NCBI GenBank assembly: GCA_025458755.1
Contig: JALORT010000126.1
Coordinates: 1 to 6,480 of the forward strand
Source: Methylotetracoccus sp.
Lineage (GTDB): Bacteria; Pseudomonadota; Gammaproteobacteria; Methylococcales; Methylococcaceae
DNA length: 6,480 bases
Reading direction: 5' to 3'
Shown: one piece after another, positions 1-6,044 of the stretch
Layout of the letters: every line of letters begins with the position of its first letter
Position numbering within the stretch: the first letter of the stretch is position 1
The notes under the pieces: generated by a model
Told to the model about the DNA's origin: nothing
What the model saw: only the letters and a program-made list of their open reading frames with translations
The model's database searches: none
Translations under genes and position numbers: made by a program

Positions 1-57
1 AGAGTTGTGGGTTATTTGCTAGACTGTTCTCTAACATTATGTTTTGTAAAGATCCAA
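1..57. other. AT-rich flank downstream of the tRNA
   Basis: This stretch at the left window edge holds no gene I can support. It is clearly more AT-rich than the GC-rich remainder. Read on the minus strand it lies directly 3' of the encoded CCA of the tRNA. There is no convincing hairpin plus U-run terminator; only short palindromic bits such as AACATAATGTT are visible. Confidence 0.5.
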
Positions 58-133
<76 letters not shown>

Positions 134-146
134 ACGAACCTACTTA

Positions 147-176
147 AGCATAGCTGATCGTGCGGGCACTGGACAA
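147..176 (-). promoter_or_regulatory. Putative sigma70 promoter of tRNA-Ala
   Basis: On the minus strand a -35-like TTGTCC (171-176) is followed after 18 bases by a -10-like TATGCT (147-152). Transcription would begin about 7 bases before the mature tRNA 5' end at 133, leaving a very short 5' leader. Both hexamers match consensus at four of six positions, so this is a plausible but unproven promoter. Confidence 0.5.
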
Positions 177-244
177 GACCCTGCTGCGTTCATCGACCTC
201 CTGTGTGGGTCGGCCTAACATACTCTGAGCCTGGGCTGTTCCAG

Positions 245-1189
245 CTACCGTTTCGGCGTCCGGCCGGAGCGCGGTGCTCGGTTGGGTTCGCGCGACTGCT
301 TCTCTGCGAAGCGGGCGCGGGACGCGATCTGCGAGATCAGAATCGCCGCTGTCGCGGACACATTTAGCGACTGCACCGCGCGGCTCCCGCGGATGGTGAC
401 CAGGGCTTCGCACGCGCGCAGGGTTGCCTCCGGCAATCCATCTTCTTCGTTGCCCAGCACCAGACAGATCGGGCGCGGATCCTGAGGCAAGGCCCCGAGC
501 GAACGTCCGCCGCGAAGCGCTGTTCCGACTACACGGTAAGCGTCTTTGATTTCCCTCAGTGCCTGCGGCAAATGTGGTGCTTCGAAAATGTCCACGTACT
601 CGAGGCCGCCTTCTGCGACCCGGTACGCTGCATCGGAGAGCCCCGCCTGTGCGTGATGACCGGAAAGCAGCAGCCGCGGTAGTCCAAAGAAAGCCAGGGT
701 CCGGGCAATTGCCCCCAGATTGTGCGGATTTCCAACACCATCCAGAGCCACCAGCGGCGCACCGGCCTCGGCCCACCGCTCGGCCATGTCGCTGTCGAAC
801 GGAAGCAGCGGACGAGGGCGCGCCGCTGCGACGATCCCGCCGTGATGGACGGTGCCGGCAATCCGAGCCAGTTCCTCGTCTGTCACCAGACGGTAGATGC
901 GCCGGATCTCGGCCATCCTTGCGCACAAGGGTCCAGCCGCCGCTTTTATTCCTTCAGAATAATAGAGGCGGACCGCGCGGCCGACATCTTGTCGAAACAA
1001 CGCGGTCACCGACGCCAAGCCGCAGATTTTCGTGAGCTTCTCCTGTGCCGGATCGGCATTGCCGGGATCTGGGACGAACGCGGACTTGTGCTTCGATCGG
1101 GAGGCACGCTCCTCGCGTGGGGGTCGCGCTAGCTGAGGCCTTCCGCGACCCCGAGGACCTTTGTTCTTGTTCCTATCGCTTTCGCTCAT
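245..1189 (-). CDS. yfiF: SpoU/TrmH-family RNA 2'-O-methyltransferase, YfiF-like
   Basis: This 314-aa protein is a SPOUT-class, SAM-dependent RNA methyltransferase. All three SpoU motifs are present: motif 1 around residues 150-163 ([14 protein letters not shown], with N154, N157 and R163), motif 2 at 241-253 ([13 protein letters not shown]), and motif 3 at 273-285 ([13 protein letters not shown]), which forms part of the knotted SAM site. A SpoU substrate-binding domain precedes them at about 50-123 and ends in the VHHGGIVA stretch. The layout and the basic, low-complexity N-terminal 35 residues match E. coli YfiF, whose RNA target is not well established, so the target here is unknown. The C-terminal 25 residues are also strongly basic and may help bind RNA. 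The ATG at 1189 has only weak Shine-Dalgarno candidates (AAGG ten bases upstream; GAGG too close). It is divergent from rluE, with 68 bp between the chosen starts. Family is secure; the symbol is less so. Confidence 0.93.
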   Translation of the reverse strand: MSESDRNKNKGPRGRGRPQLARPPREERASRSKHKSAFVPDPGNADPAQEKLTKICGLASVTALFRQDVGRAVRLYYSEGIKAAAGPLCARMAEIRRIYRLVTDEELARIAGTVHHGGIVAAARPRPLLPFDSDMAERWAEAGAPLVALDGVGNPHNLGAIARTLAFFGLPRLLLSGHHAQAGLSDAAYRVAEGGLEYVDIFEAPHLPQALREIKDAYRVVGTALRGGRSLGALPQDPRPICLVLGNEEDGLPEATLRACEALVTIRGSRAVQSLNVSATAAILISQIASRARFAEKQSREPNRAPRSGRTPKR

Positions 1190-1257
1190 GGCCTCTGATA
1201 CCTTGCTATTTGGTCCGATTTTCGGCAGACGCCCGCGTCGACTCCCGCTGCTTGCCT

Positions 1258-1869
1258 GTGCCGCGACTGATCCTGTTCAACAAACCGTACAACGTCGTCA
1301 CGCAGTTCACCGACGCCCGCGCCGGACGCGCTACGCTGGCGGACTATCTGTCCATCCCCGGCGTCTATCCCGCCGGGCGCCTCGATCGGGACAGCGAAGG
1401 CTTGCTGCTGCTGACCGATAATGGCCGCTGGCAAGCCCGAATCGCCGACCCGCGCTTCAAGTTTTGGAAAACTTATCTGGTTCAGGTCGAAGGCGTGCCG
1501 GACTGGACCGCACTGAACGCTCTGAAGCAGGGCGTGATGCTGAACGACGGCCCGACCCTCCCGGCCGAAGCCCGAGCGATCGACGAACCGGAAGACCTCT
1601 GGCGGCGCGACCCGCCGGTGCGCTACCGAGCCCGGATTCCGACTTCCTGGATCGAGCTGAGACTGCGCGAGGGCCGCAACCGGCAAGTCAGACGCATGAC
1701 GGCGGCGGTCGGCTTTCCGACCTTGCGCTTGATCCGGGCGGCGATCGGGGAGTGGAATCTGGACGGCCTGGCACCCGGCGCGTGGCGGGAAATCACGCTG
1801 CAGGCTTTGTCAGACTCGCGTCCCCGAACCGGATCCCCCTATCGCACCACTCGCCGCCGACGCACGTAA
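1258..1869 (+). CDS. rluE: 23S rRNA pseudouridine synthase RluE
   Basis: The product, about 203 aa, belongs to the RsuA/RluB/E/F family of pseudouridine synthases. E. coli RluE converts U2457 of 23S rRNA to pseudouridine. The catalytic aspartate is D43 in [19 protein letters not shown], and LFNKPYNV precedes it near the N-terminus. RluE-typical stretches follow: [23 protein letters not shown], the IDEP..LWRRDPP segment, IPTSW, and [23 protein letters not shown]. As in E. coli RluE there is no N-terminal S4 domain. The reading frame runs open upstream into the divergent gene, but homology begins at the GTG at 1258, so I start there; in-frame TTG codons at 1252 and 1210 are alternatives. None has a good ribosome-binding site. 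The last 19 residues form an arginine-rich tail ending in four arginines, beyond the end of the E. coli protein. Identity is confident, the start is not. Confidence 0.92.
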   Translation: MPRLILFNKPYNVVTQFTDARAGRATLADYLSIPGVYPAGRLDRDSEGLLLLTDNGRWQARIADPRFKFWKTYLVQVEGVPDWTALNALKQGVMLNDGPTLPAEARAIDEPEDLWRRDPPVRYRARIPTSWIELRLREGRNRQVRRMTAAVGFPTLRLIRAAIGEWNLDGLAPGAWREITLQALSDSRPRTGSPYRTTRRRRT

Positions 1870-1874
1870 TCATC

Positions 1875-1892
1875 ACGGCGGCTTGCCGCTGT
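1875..1892. terminator. Hairpin between convergent genes, possible bidirectional terminator
   Basis: ACGGCGG - CTTG - CCGCTGT forms a seven-pair stem with one G-U and a four-base loop. It starts 6 bp after the rluE stop and ends 12 bp before the peptidase stop on the opposite strand. Neither strand has a following T-run, so an intrinsic terminator is only weakly supported. The position between convergent stops is the main argument. Confidence 0.4.
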
Positions 1893-1904
1893 AACGGTCT
1901 CTGC

Positions 1905-3308
1905 TCAACGTCCTGGTATCTCCGCCAGCAACTGCGCGATGCAGCAGGTAACTTTTCTCGCGGTGGGAAGGTGCAGGAATTCGTTGGGACCATGGGCATT
2001 TGAATGGGGTCCTAGCACGCCCGTGACCAGAAACTGCGCTTCCGGGAACTGCTGACCCAGCATCGCCATGAACGGAATCGTCCCACCCTCACCCATCTGG
2101 ACCGACGGTTGACCGAAGTAACGTCTCGAGGCAGCGTCGATCGAAGCCGCAAGTCGTGCCGTCAGCACGGGCGCATTCCAGCCACTGGCCGACTGTTCCG
2201 CGACAAAGCTCACATGCGCACCGTGTGGAGGATCTCGCTCCAAAATTTTCTGCAGCACCTCAGCCGCCGCCCGGACATCTAGCGTGGGCGGCAAACGCAG
2301 CGACAACTTGAGACCGGTGCGGGGACGCAGCACGTTGCCGGCCTGATCCATCGCCGGCAACCCAGACGCGCCGGTAATTTCCAGCGCCGGGCGCCAGGTA
2401 CGATTCAGAATCAGCTGCACGCGGTCCGCCACGGCCGGCAACACGCCGGAGGCGAACGGAAACTTGGTATAGACGGCTTCTCCCAAAACGTCTGCCGCCT
2501 GCTGCGCCTGCTCTACCCGCTGTCCTGGAATCTCCGCGTGGAACGCATTGATAATTTCACCGGTCACGTCGCTCTCCAGGCGCGCAATCAATTGGCGGGC
2601 GATGCGGAAACTGGAGGGGACGATTCCGCTGGCATCACCGGAGTGAACGCCTTCGGTCAGCACCTCGACGGTCAGTTCACCTCCGACCAGTCCGCGCAGC
2701 GACGTGGTCAACCAGAGTTGGTCGTAATTTCCGCACCCGGAATCGAGGCAGATCACCAAGTCTGGTTGACCGATGCGAGCCGCCAAGCGATCGACGTAAT
2801 GCGGGAGATCGAAGCTGCCGCTTTCCTCGCAGCATTCGATCAGGATCGCACAACGCGGATGTGGCACGCCTTGCTCGCGGATGGCCAGAACCGCCGTCAG
2901 CGACGCAAAAACCGCATAACCATCGTCGGCCCCCCCTCTGCCATACAATTTGTCGCCTTCGACGACAGGGTCCCATGGGCCAAAGCCTTCCCGCCAACCG
3001 CTCATCTCCGGTTGCTTGTCGAGGTGGCCGTACATCAACACAGTCCCCGCCGCATTTCCCGGCACCTCGAGAAAGAGGACGGGGGTTCTGCCGGGCAGCC
3101 GGACCACATCGACGCTGGCGCCGCCTGGCAGATGATCCCGACACCACTGTTCCGCCAAGGCGACGGCGTCGTCCATGTAGCCGTGTCGCTGCCACTCCGG
3201 ATCGAACAGCGGCGATTTATTGGGAATCCGGATGTAGTCGACCAGGGCCGGCTGGATCGAGTCATCCCACAGAGATCCGACGAAGCGTTCGAGTCGGTTC
3301 GGGTCCAC
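1905..3308 (-). CDS. M20 family metallopeptidase (dipeptidase-like)
   Basis: This 467-aa protein is a two-zinc peptidase of the M20 clan (carboxypeptidase G2 / carnosinase / ArgE type), expected to hydrolyse dipeptides or related amides in the cytoplasm. The metal and catalytic residues are all in place: H95 and D97 in YGHLDKQPE, bridging D128 in YGRGGADDGYA, catalytic E161 and metal ligand E162 in ECCEES, D189 in CLDSG, and H439 in NAHGPNE near the C-terminus. H222 in EGVHSGDASG matches the conserved His of the lid/dimerisation domain, which occupies the middle of the chain. No signal peptide is seen. I chose the GTG at 3308 because AGGGAG lies six bases upstream and a promoter-like sequence precedes it; the frame is open further upstream but those residues look unlike protein. 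Exact substrate cannot be read from sequence; M20 peptidase is certain, dipeptidase is likely. Confidence 0.9.
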   Translation of the reverse strand: MDPNRLERFVGSLWDDSIQPALVDYIRIPNKSPLFDPEWQRHGYMDDAVALAEQWCRDHLPGGASVDVVRLPGRTPVLFLEVPGNAAGTVLMYGHLDKQPEMSGWREGFGPWDPVVEGDKLYGRGGADDGYAVFASLTAVLAIREQGVPHPRCAILIECCEESGSFDLPHYVDRLAARIGQPDLVICLDSGCGNYDQLWLTTSLRGLVGGELTVEVLTEGVHSGDASGIVPSSFRIARQLIARLESDVTGEIINAFHAEIPGQRVEQAQQAADVLGEAVYTKFPFASGVLPAVADRVQLILNRTWRPALEITGASGLPAMDQAGNVLRPRTGLKLSLRLPPTLDVRAAAEVLQKILERDPPHGAHVSFVAEQSASGWNAPVLTARLAASIDAASRRYFGQPSVQMGEGGTIPFMAMLGQQFPEAQFLVTGVLGPHSNAHGPNEFLHLPTARKVTCCIAQLLAEIPGR

Positions 3309-3314
3309 GGACTT

Positions 3315-3320
3315 CTCCCT
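3315..3320 (-). promoter_or_regulatory. Ribosome-binding site of the M20 peptidase
   Basis: AGGGAG on the minus strand, six bases before the GTG codon. It decides the start: no in-frame ATG close to the homologous region is available, and the next upstream in-frame ATG (3414-3416) would add 36 residues without family resemblance. Confidence 0.65.
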
Positions 3321-3335
3321 ATTGACGCAAAGGCA

Positions 3336-3364
3336 AATATGTTTCCGCCTGGCAACGATGCCAA
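3336..3364 (-). promoter_or_regulatory. Putative sigma70 promoter of the M20 peptidase
   Basis: On the minus strand TTGGCA (3359-3364, five of six to consensus) is separated by exactly 17 bases from CATATT (3336-3341, four of six). Transcription would start near 3329, about 20 nt before the start codon. This suggests the peptidase is transcribed on its own and not only by read-through from ggt. Confidence 0.5.
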
Positions 3365-3418
3365 AGTCGCGGTGCGCGACATGGCGTCGACCTGCTGCAG
3401 CGTGCGGCGGACCCACAT

Positions 3419-3445
3419 CTTACGCCCAAGTTCGCCCGGCGTAAG
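3419..3445. repeat. 8-bp perfect inverted repeat, 11-bp spacer
   Basis: CTTACGCC (3419-3426) and GGCGTAAG (3438-3445) are exact inverted copies separated by 11 bp. No T-run follows on either strand, so it does not look like an intrinsic terminator. It lies about 55 bp upstream of the putative peptidase -35 box, a position compatible with a dimeric regulator site. Confidence 0.45.
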
Positions 3446-3731
3446 CCTCGCCGCCCAAGCCGTGGCTCAACCGCGGGAATCCGCCCTGTGGAACGTTCAC
3501 CTGCAACATCCGCGGGCGCCCCGACGGTCCGTCTCGAACGGCGCGCGCAGATCGGTCTCGTCACGCTTTGCACGAACAGAACACCATGCCGTGATGAATC
3601 GCGTTGATTCGGGCTGTCCGGAAGCAACCAAGCAGGCGCCCCAAGTGCTGCGGGTTGGTATGCTGAAAGCTGCGACCGGCGACGAAGTCCTGCCGCACCG
3701 CGCGGACACTGATCGAGGTGACTGCGACCGC

Positions 3732-5399
3732 TTAAGGCCAGTTGGCCGCCGAACCCTCGCCCCGAGGATCGCTGGCCGCCGTCACGCGGTTTGATCGCCG
3801 ATCCCAAATCACTGCATGCATATCGCCGTAAGGACGCTCCAGCGCCTTGATCTCATGACCGCGCGCCCGCAACGACGCAACTTCCGCGGTACTCAGCGCT
3901 CCGGGTTCGAACTCGATCCGGTCGGGAAGATACTGATGATGGTAACGGCGCCTCGACACCATAGAGTGACCCCCCGCCCCCGCGGCGAAATCCAACGTGG
4001 CCAGCAGCACCATCGAGGTAATGCGGCTGCCGCCGGGAGTGCCGACGATCGCGAACCGCTCACCGTCGTCCAGAAAGGTCGGCGTCATACTGGACAGCAT
4101 GCGCTTGCCCGGGGCAATCGCATTCGGCTCGCCGCCCACGAGGCCGTACACATTGGGCGTGCCCGGTCGGGCGGCGAAATCGTCCATTTCGTCATTCAGC
4201 ACCACCCCGGTTCCGGCGGCCACGAAACCGGACCCGAACGGGTAGTTAATGCTGAGGGTCGCCGCCACACTGTTGCCCTCCCGATCAATCACCGAGAAGT
4301 GAGTGGTGTTTGCCCCTTCAGGCTCGGGATACGCGTTGGCGGCGAAATGCACGCTGGGCAGCGCCCGGTCCAGCCGCACGGTCGTACGGAGCCCCGCAGC
4401 ATAATCGAGACTGAGCAAGCGATTCAGCGGAATGGCGACGAAGTCCGGGTCACCGAGAAAACGGTCGCGGTCATGGTACGCGCGGCGCATCGCCTCCACG
4501 ACGAGATGCGTGCGTGTGACCGGTTCGTGCCTGGACAGATCGTAGGCGGACAACACATTCAGGGCCTCAATCAGCACAGCACCACCGCCCGGCGGCGCTG
4601 CCGTTGTCACGGCGAGATTCCGGTGGCGGGAGACGATCGGCTTCCGCTCCACGGGACGGTATTCGTCCAAATCGCGGAGAGACCAGCGCCCTCCGCCATG
4701 GCGCACCTCTCGCACCAAACGATCTGCGACCGCACCGCCGTAGAATCCATCGCGCCCGTGTCGTGCGAGAGACCGCAGGGTCACGGCCAGATCAGGCTGC
4801 ACCAGGCGGAACCCAGGTGCAGGCAGTCGGCCGTGATCAAAAAAGATGGCCGTGCCAGCGGGCCAGCGGCGAAGCGCGGCTTCCCGCATCCGCACGGCGC
4901 GGGCATACGCCCCGCCGACCAGAAAACCCTGCTCCGCATAGCGAATCGCCGGCCTCAGCGTAACTCGCAGCCCCAAACGCCCGTAATGCTCCGACAGATG
5001 AGCTAAAACCGCGGGCGCACCGGGGATCGCGGCGGCGAGAGGTCCGTCGATCGACCGGCTTGGAACGACGTTGCCGAACCGGTCCAGATACATGTCTCTG
5101 GTCGCCGCGCGAGGCGCGCGTTCACGCCCATCGACCATCATTTCGCGTCCATCAGAGCGGCGCAGCAACCAGAAGCCGCCGCCGCCTAAACCCGAACCCC
5201 AGGGCTGCACCACGGCTAAGGCGGCGGAAACCGCCACCGCGGCATCGAAAGCGTTGCCGCCCTGGGCCAGGGCTTCGATACCCGCCCGTGTCGCCAGCGG
5301 ATGTGCGCTGGCGACGGCACACAGCGGAGGCCCTGAGGCACCCGACGGCGCTGCCAGGCAAATCAGAACGATCCAGGCACCAACGCTGCGCAAGCCCAT
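3732..5399 (-). CDS. ggt: Gamma-glutamyltranspeptidase precursor
   Basis: This 555-aa protein is an N-terminal-nucleophile hydrolase that cleaves the gamma-glutamyl bond of glutathione and related compounds, transferring the glutamyl group to water or amino acids, normally in the periplasm. Self-cleavage before T365 (in NTTHFSV) would give a 191-aa small subunit, the usual size. Other active-site positions are visible: R92 in DGRE, N385, E404 and D407 in LNDEMDDF, the S436-S437 pair in MLSSMTP, and the GTPGGSRI oxyanion loop. E404 replaces the Gln found in E. coli. The lid loop between the DDF motif and MLSS is present. I chose the ATG at 5399: AAGG lies six bases upstream, and residues 1-22 then form a clean Sec signal peptide with likely cleavage near SGA/SG. 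An ATG at 5495 would add 32 residues ahead of that signal and is less likely. No periplasmic partner gene is beside it; the M20 peptidase downstream on the same strand could use its products. Confidence 0.95.
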   Translation of the reverse strand: MGLRSVGAWIVLICLAAPSGASGPPLCAVASAHPLATRAGIEALAQGGNAFDAAVAVSAALAVVQPWGSGLGGGGFWLLRRSDGREMMVDGRERAPRAATRDMYLDRFGNVVPSRSIDGPLAAAIPGAPAVLAHLSEHYGRLGLRVTLRPAIRYAEQGFLVGGAYARAVRMREAALRRWPAGTAIFFDHGRLPAPGFRLVQPDLAVTLRSLARHGRDGFYGGAVADRLVREVRHGGGRWSLRDLDEYRPVERKPIVSRHRNLAVTTAAPPGGGAVLIEALNVLSAYDLSRHEPVTRTHLVVEAMRRAYHDRDRFLGDPDFVAIPLNRLLSLDYAAGLRTTVRLDRALPSVHFAANAYPEPEGANTTHFSVIDREGNSVAATLSINYPFGSGFVAAGTGVVLNDEMDDFAARPGTPNVYGLVGGEPNAIAPGKRMLSSMTPTFLDDGERFAIVGTPGGSRITSMVLLATLDFAAGAGGHSMVSRRRYHHQYLPDRIEFEPGALSTAEVASLRARGHEIKALERPYGDMHAVIWDRRSNRVTAASDPRGEGSAANWP

Positions 5400-5598
5400 G
5401 GACGACCTTGCCCCGAGTGGCCAACAACATTGGGCCAGCTTACTGAAAGCGGCTGCCGACGTCGACTCTCCCGGGGCAGCGGCGGGTTGGCGCATCCTTC
5501 CGTCTCTCCGACAATCGCCGCAGGAAGGACACGCCGTTCAGAGCGGATGCTCAACGCTGGCTGAGACCAAGCAGCACCGGATATCCGCCACACGACTA
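5400..5598. other. Divergent intergenic region upstream of ggt
   Basis: This stretch lies between the ggt start and the promoter of the small lipoprotein gene. The minus-strand AAGG ribosome-binding site of ggt is at 5406-5409. Bases 5400-5495 could encode an extended ggt N-terminus if the upstream ATG at 5495 is used. No convincing ggt promoter is visible, and apart from the palindrome at 5578-5587 I see nothing else. Confidence 0.4.
5578..5587. repeat. 10-bp perfect palindrome upstream of the lipoprotein promoter
   Basis: CGGATATCCG is a perfect palindrome ending 11 bp before the -35 box of the lipoprotein promoter, between two divergent genes. The position would suit an activator or shared regulator site, but a 10-bp palindrome can arise by chance. 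Confidence 0.3.
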
Positions 5599-5627
5599 TT
5601 GCAATTTGTAACGACTTTCTTTATAAA
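5599..5627 (+). promoter_or_regulatory. Strong sigma70-like promoter of the small lipoprotein gene
   Basis: TTGCAA (5599-5604) and TATAAA (5622-5627) are separated by exactly 17 bases, the best promoter in the window. The hexamers match consensus at five of six positions each. Transcription would start near 5634, giving a 5' leader of about 63 nt before the lipoprotein start codon. The surrounding DNA is AT-rich compared with its neighbours. Confidence 0.7.
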
Positions 5628-5658
5628 AACATGGTGCCTCAGGGCACACCATAAAGAA
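5617..5658 (+). repeat. Interrupted inverted repeat spanning -10 box and transcription start
   Basis: TTCTTTAT (5617-5624) and ATAAAGAA (5651-5658) are perfect inverted copies. Nested inside is a second pairing at 5631-5652: ATGG/CCAT outside TGCC/GGCA with a four-base loop TCAG and a two-base bulge. The left arm overlaps the -10 box, so as DNA it could be an operator. If transcription starts near 5634, most of the inner hairpin would be at the very 5' end of the mRNA, where it could protect the transcript. Confidence 0.45.
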
Positions 5659-5686
5659 GACCTTAATGTGACTTCGCACTATAAAG

Positions 5687-5692
5687 AGGAGG
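5687..5692 (+). promoter_or_regulatory. Ribosome-binding site of the small lipoprotein gene
   Basis: AGGAGG, a perfect Shine-Dalgarno core, four bases before the ATG at 5697, inside ATAAAGAGGA. A near copy, ATAAAGAAGA, lies exactly 30 bp upstream at 5651-5660. This site is a main reason for calling the short ORF a gene. Confidence 0.75.
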
Positions 5693-5696
5693 ATCT

Positions 5697-5813
5697 ATGA
5701 AAAAAGTACTGGTTGTTCTGGGCGTCCTGATGATGTCGCTGGTTACCGTGGGCTGCGGCAATTCTCCCGATGGCGACAAGCAGAAGCTCGAGTCATCGTT
5801 CGAGGTTCGTTAA
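5697..5813 (+). CDS. 38-aa probable lipoprotein, family not recognised
   Basis: The ORF encodes a 38-residue peptide: MKK, then a hydrophobic stretch (residues 4-18), then VGC with C20 as the likely lipidated cysteine, and a short polar tail of 18 residues. TVGC fits a lipobox except for Thr at the -3 position, where Leu or Val is usual. The residue after the cysteine is Gly, not Asp, so sorting to the outer membrane would be expected in a proteobacterium. After processing only 19 residues would remain, a size class shared with entericidin-like peptides, but I see no sequence kinship to entericidins. Support for coding comes from the strong promoter, perfect AGGAGG site, lysine start and the intrinsic terminator downstream. 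It appears monocistronic and divergent from ggt. Function is unknown. The alternative is a short secreted peptide without lipid. Confidence 0.72.
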   Translation: MKKVLVVLGVLMMSLVTVGCGNSPDGDKQKLESSFEVR

Positions 5814-5916
5814 CACCGGCGACGAATCGGCCGAGCGCTGTTTCGCGCGACATACGTGGGCTATCTTGGTAGCTAGGAATTTTGGACTCTGAAAGGTAGC
5901 GAAACAGCCGAAAATG
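5814..5916 (+). other. 3' untranslated region of the lipoprotein transcript
   Basis: About 100 nt separate the lipoprotein stop codon from the terminator hairpin, long for a 117-nt gene. No further ORF with a ribosome-binding site is seen. Most of it is enclosed by the inverted repeat described at 5837-5908. Confidence 0.5.
5837..5908 (+). ncRNA. Candidate structured RNA or 3'-UTR-derived small RNA
   Basis: GCTGTTTCGC (5837-5846) and GCGAAACAGC (5899-5908) are perfect 10-base inverted copies enclosing 52 nt, so the RNA can close into a long stem. Inside, GCTA (5860-5863) and TAGC (5870-5873) can form a small hairpin with loop TCTTGG. The terminator follows eight bases later, ending in nine T residues, the kind of 3' end seen in Hfq-bound small RNAs. 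I match it to no known riboswitch or RNA family. It could also be a 3' stabiliser or a small repetitive element. Confidence 0.35.
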
Positions 5917-5946
5917 AAACCCGGGGCGCGCCCCGGGTTTTTTTTT
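5917..5946 (+). terminator. Strong intrinsic terminator
   Basis: AAACCCGGGG - CGCG - CCCCGGGTTT is a perfect ten-pair hairpin (seven GC pairs plus three AT pairs) with a four-base loop, running into an uninterrupted run of nine T residues (5938-5946). It ends the lipoprotein transcript. On the minus strand it is followed by TTTCATTTT, so it may also work backwards, although no minus-strand gene reaches it. Confidence 0.93.
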
Positions 5947-5962
5947 AAGGTTGGTACGTATG
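5944..5962 (+). repeat. Direct repeat copy 1, ribosome-binding-site-like block before an ATG
   Basis: TTTAAGGTTGGTACGTATG matches copy 2 at 6105-6122 in 13 of the first 14 bases. The ATG at 5960 opens a 38-codon frame ending at 6076. That frame encodes a polar, arginine- and cysteine-containing peptide with no recognisable feature, and the promoter at 6017 lies inside it, so I do not call it a gene. Confidence 0.5.
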
Positions 5963-6016
5963 CGATCTTCACTCATTTCCGTACGCTGCCGTTCCGCATG
6001 CTGGACTCATTCATTC

Positions 6017-6044
6017 TTGACACAAGTTCAGCAACAGGTAACAT
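6017..6044 (+). promoter_or_regulatory. Putative sigma70 promoter of the small membrane protein gene
   Basis: A consensus -35 box TTGACA (6017-6022) is followed after 16 bases by TAACAT (6039-6044), four of six to the -10 consensus. CATATC at 6042 with a 19-base spacer is a poorer alternative. Transcription would start near 6051, giving a leader of about 70 nt. Together with the terminator at 5917-5946 this makes the small membrane protein gene a separate unit. Confidence 0.55.

Larger units (their letters stand above)
3309..3731. other. 423-bp non-coding gap between ggt and the peptidase
   Basis: No gene is supported here. Open frames on both strands are arginine-, serine- and proline-rich, lack ribosome-binding sites and resemble no family I know. 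The left end carries the peptidase promoter and ribosome-binding site, and an 8-bp inverted repeat lies at 3419-3445. On the minus strand, translation past the ggt stop codon would stay open for 56 codons (3564-3731), which looks like chance in GC-rich DNA. Confidence 0.5.

Noticed and set aside
140..193. 17-codon minus-strand ORF with AGGAGG upstream
   Set aside because: The AGGAGG is only three bases from the ATG and the ORF overlaps the tRNA promoter; too short and too close to call.
144..926. 260-codon minus-strand ORF
   Set aside because: It overlaps the methyltransferase gene in another frame, has arginine- and serine-rich low-complexity content and no recognisable domain.
3564..3731. 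56 open codons in frame after the ggt stop codon
   Set aside because: ggt already ends at its normal C-terminus and has family-typical length, and the extension resembles nothing; chance openness is the simpler reading.
2538..3794. 418-codon plus-strand ORF
   Set aside because: It is antisense to the M20 peptidase, whose catalytic residues are all intact. Long antisense ORFs are expected in GC-rich DNA, and this one shows no domain or ribosome-binding site.
3319..3807. 162-codon and 70-codon (3497-3709) minus-strand ORFs in the ggt-peptidase gap
   Set aside because: No ribosome-binding site, no recognisable motif, and biased composition; they also overlap the ggt end or each other.
3816..5006. 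396-codon plus-strand ORF
   Set aside because: It is a shadow of ggt on the opposite strand, rich in Arg, His and Gln, without any family motif.
5631..5654. Seven-codon leader ORF (MVPQGTP) in the lipoprotein leader
   Set aside because: Its ATG lies at or before the predicted transcription start and it has no ribosome-binding site.
5664..5684. TGTGA element resembling half of a CRP site
   Set aside because: The second half-site does not match TCACA at the required spacing, and the element lies downstream of the predicted transcription start.
5743..5976. 77-codon minus-strand ORF
   Set aside because: It reads through the terminator hairpin and the lipoprotein gene on the opposite strand and shows no protein-like features.
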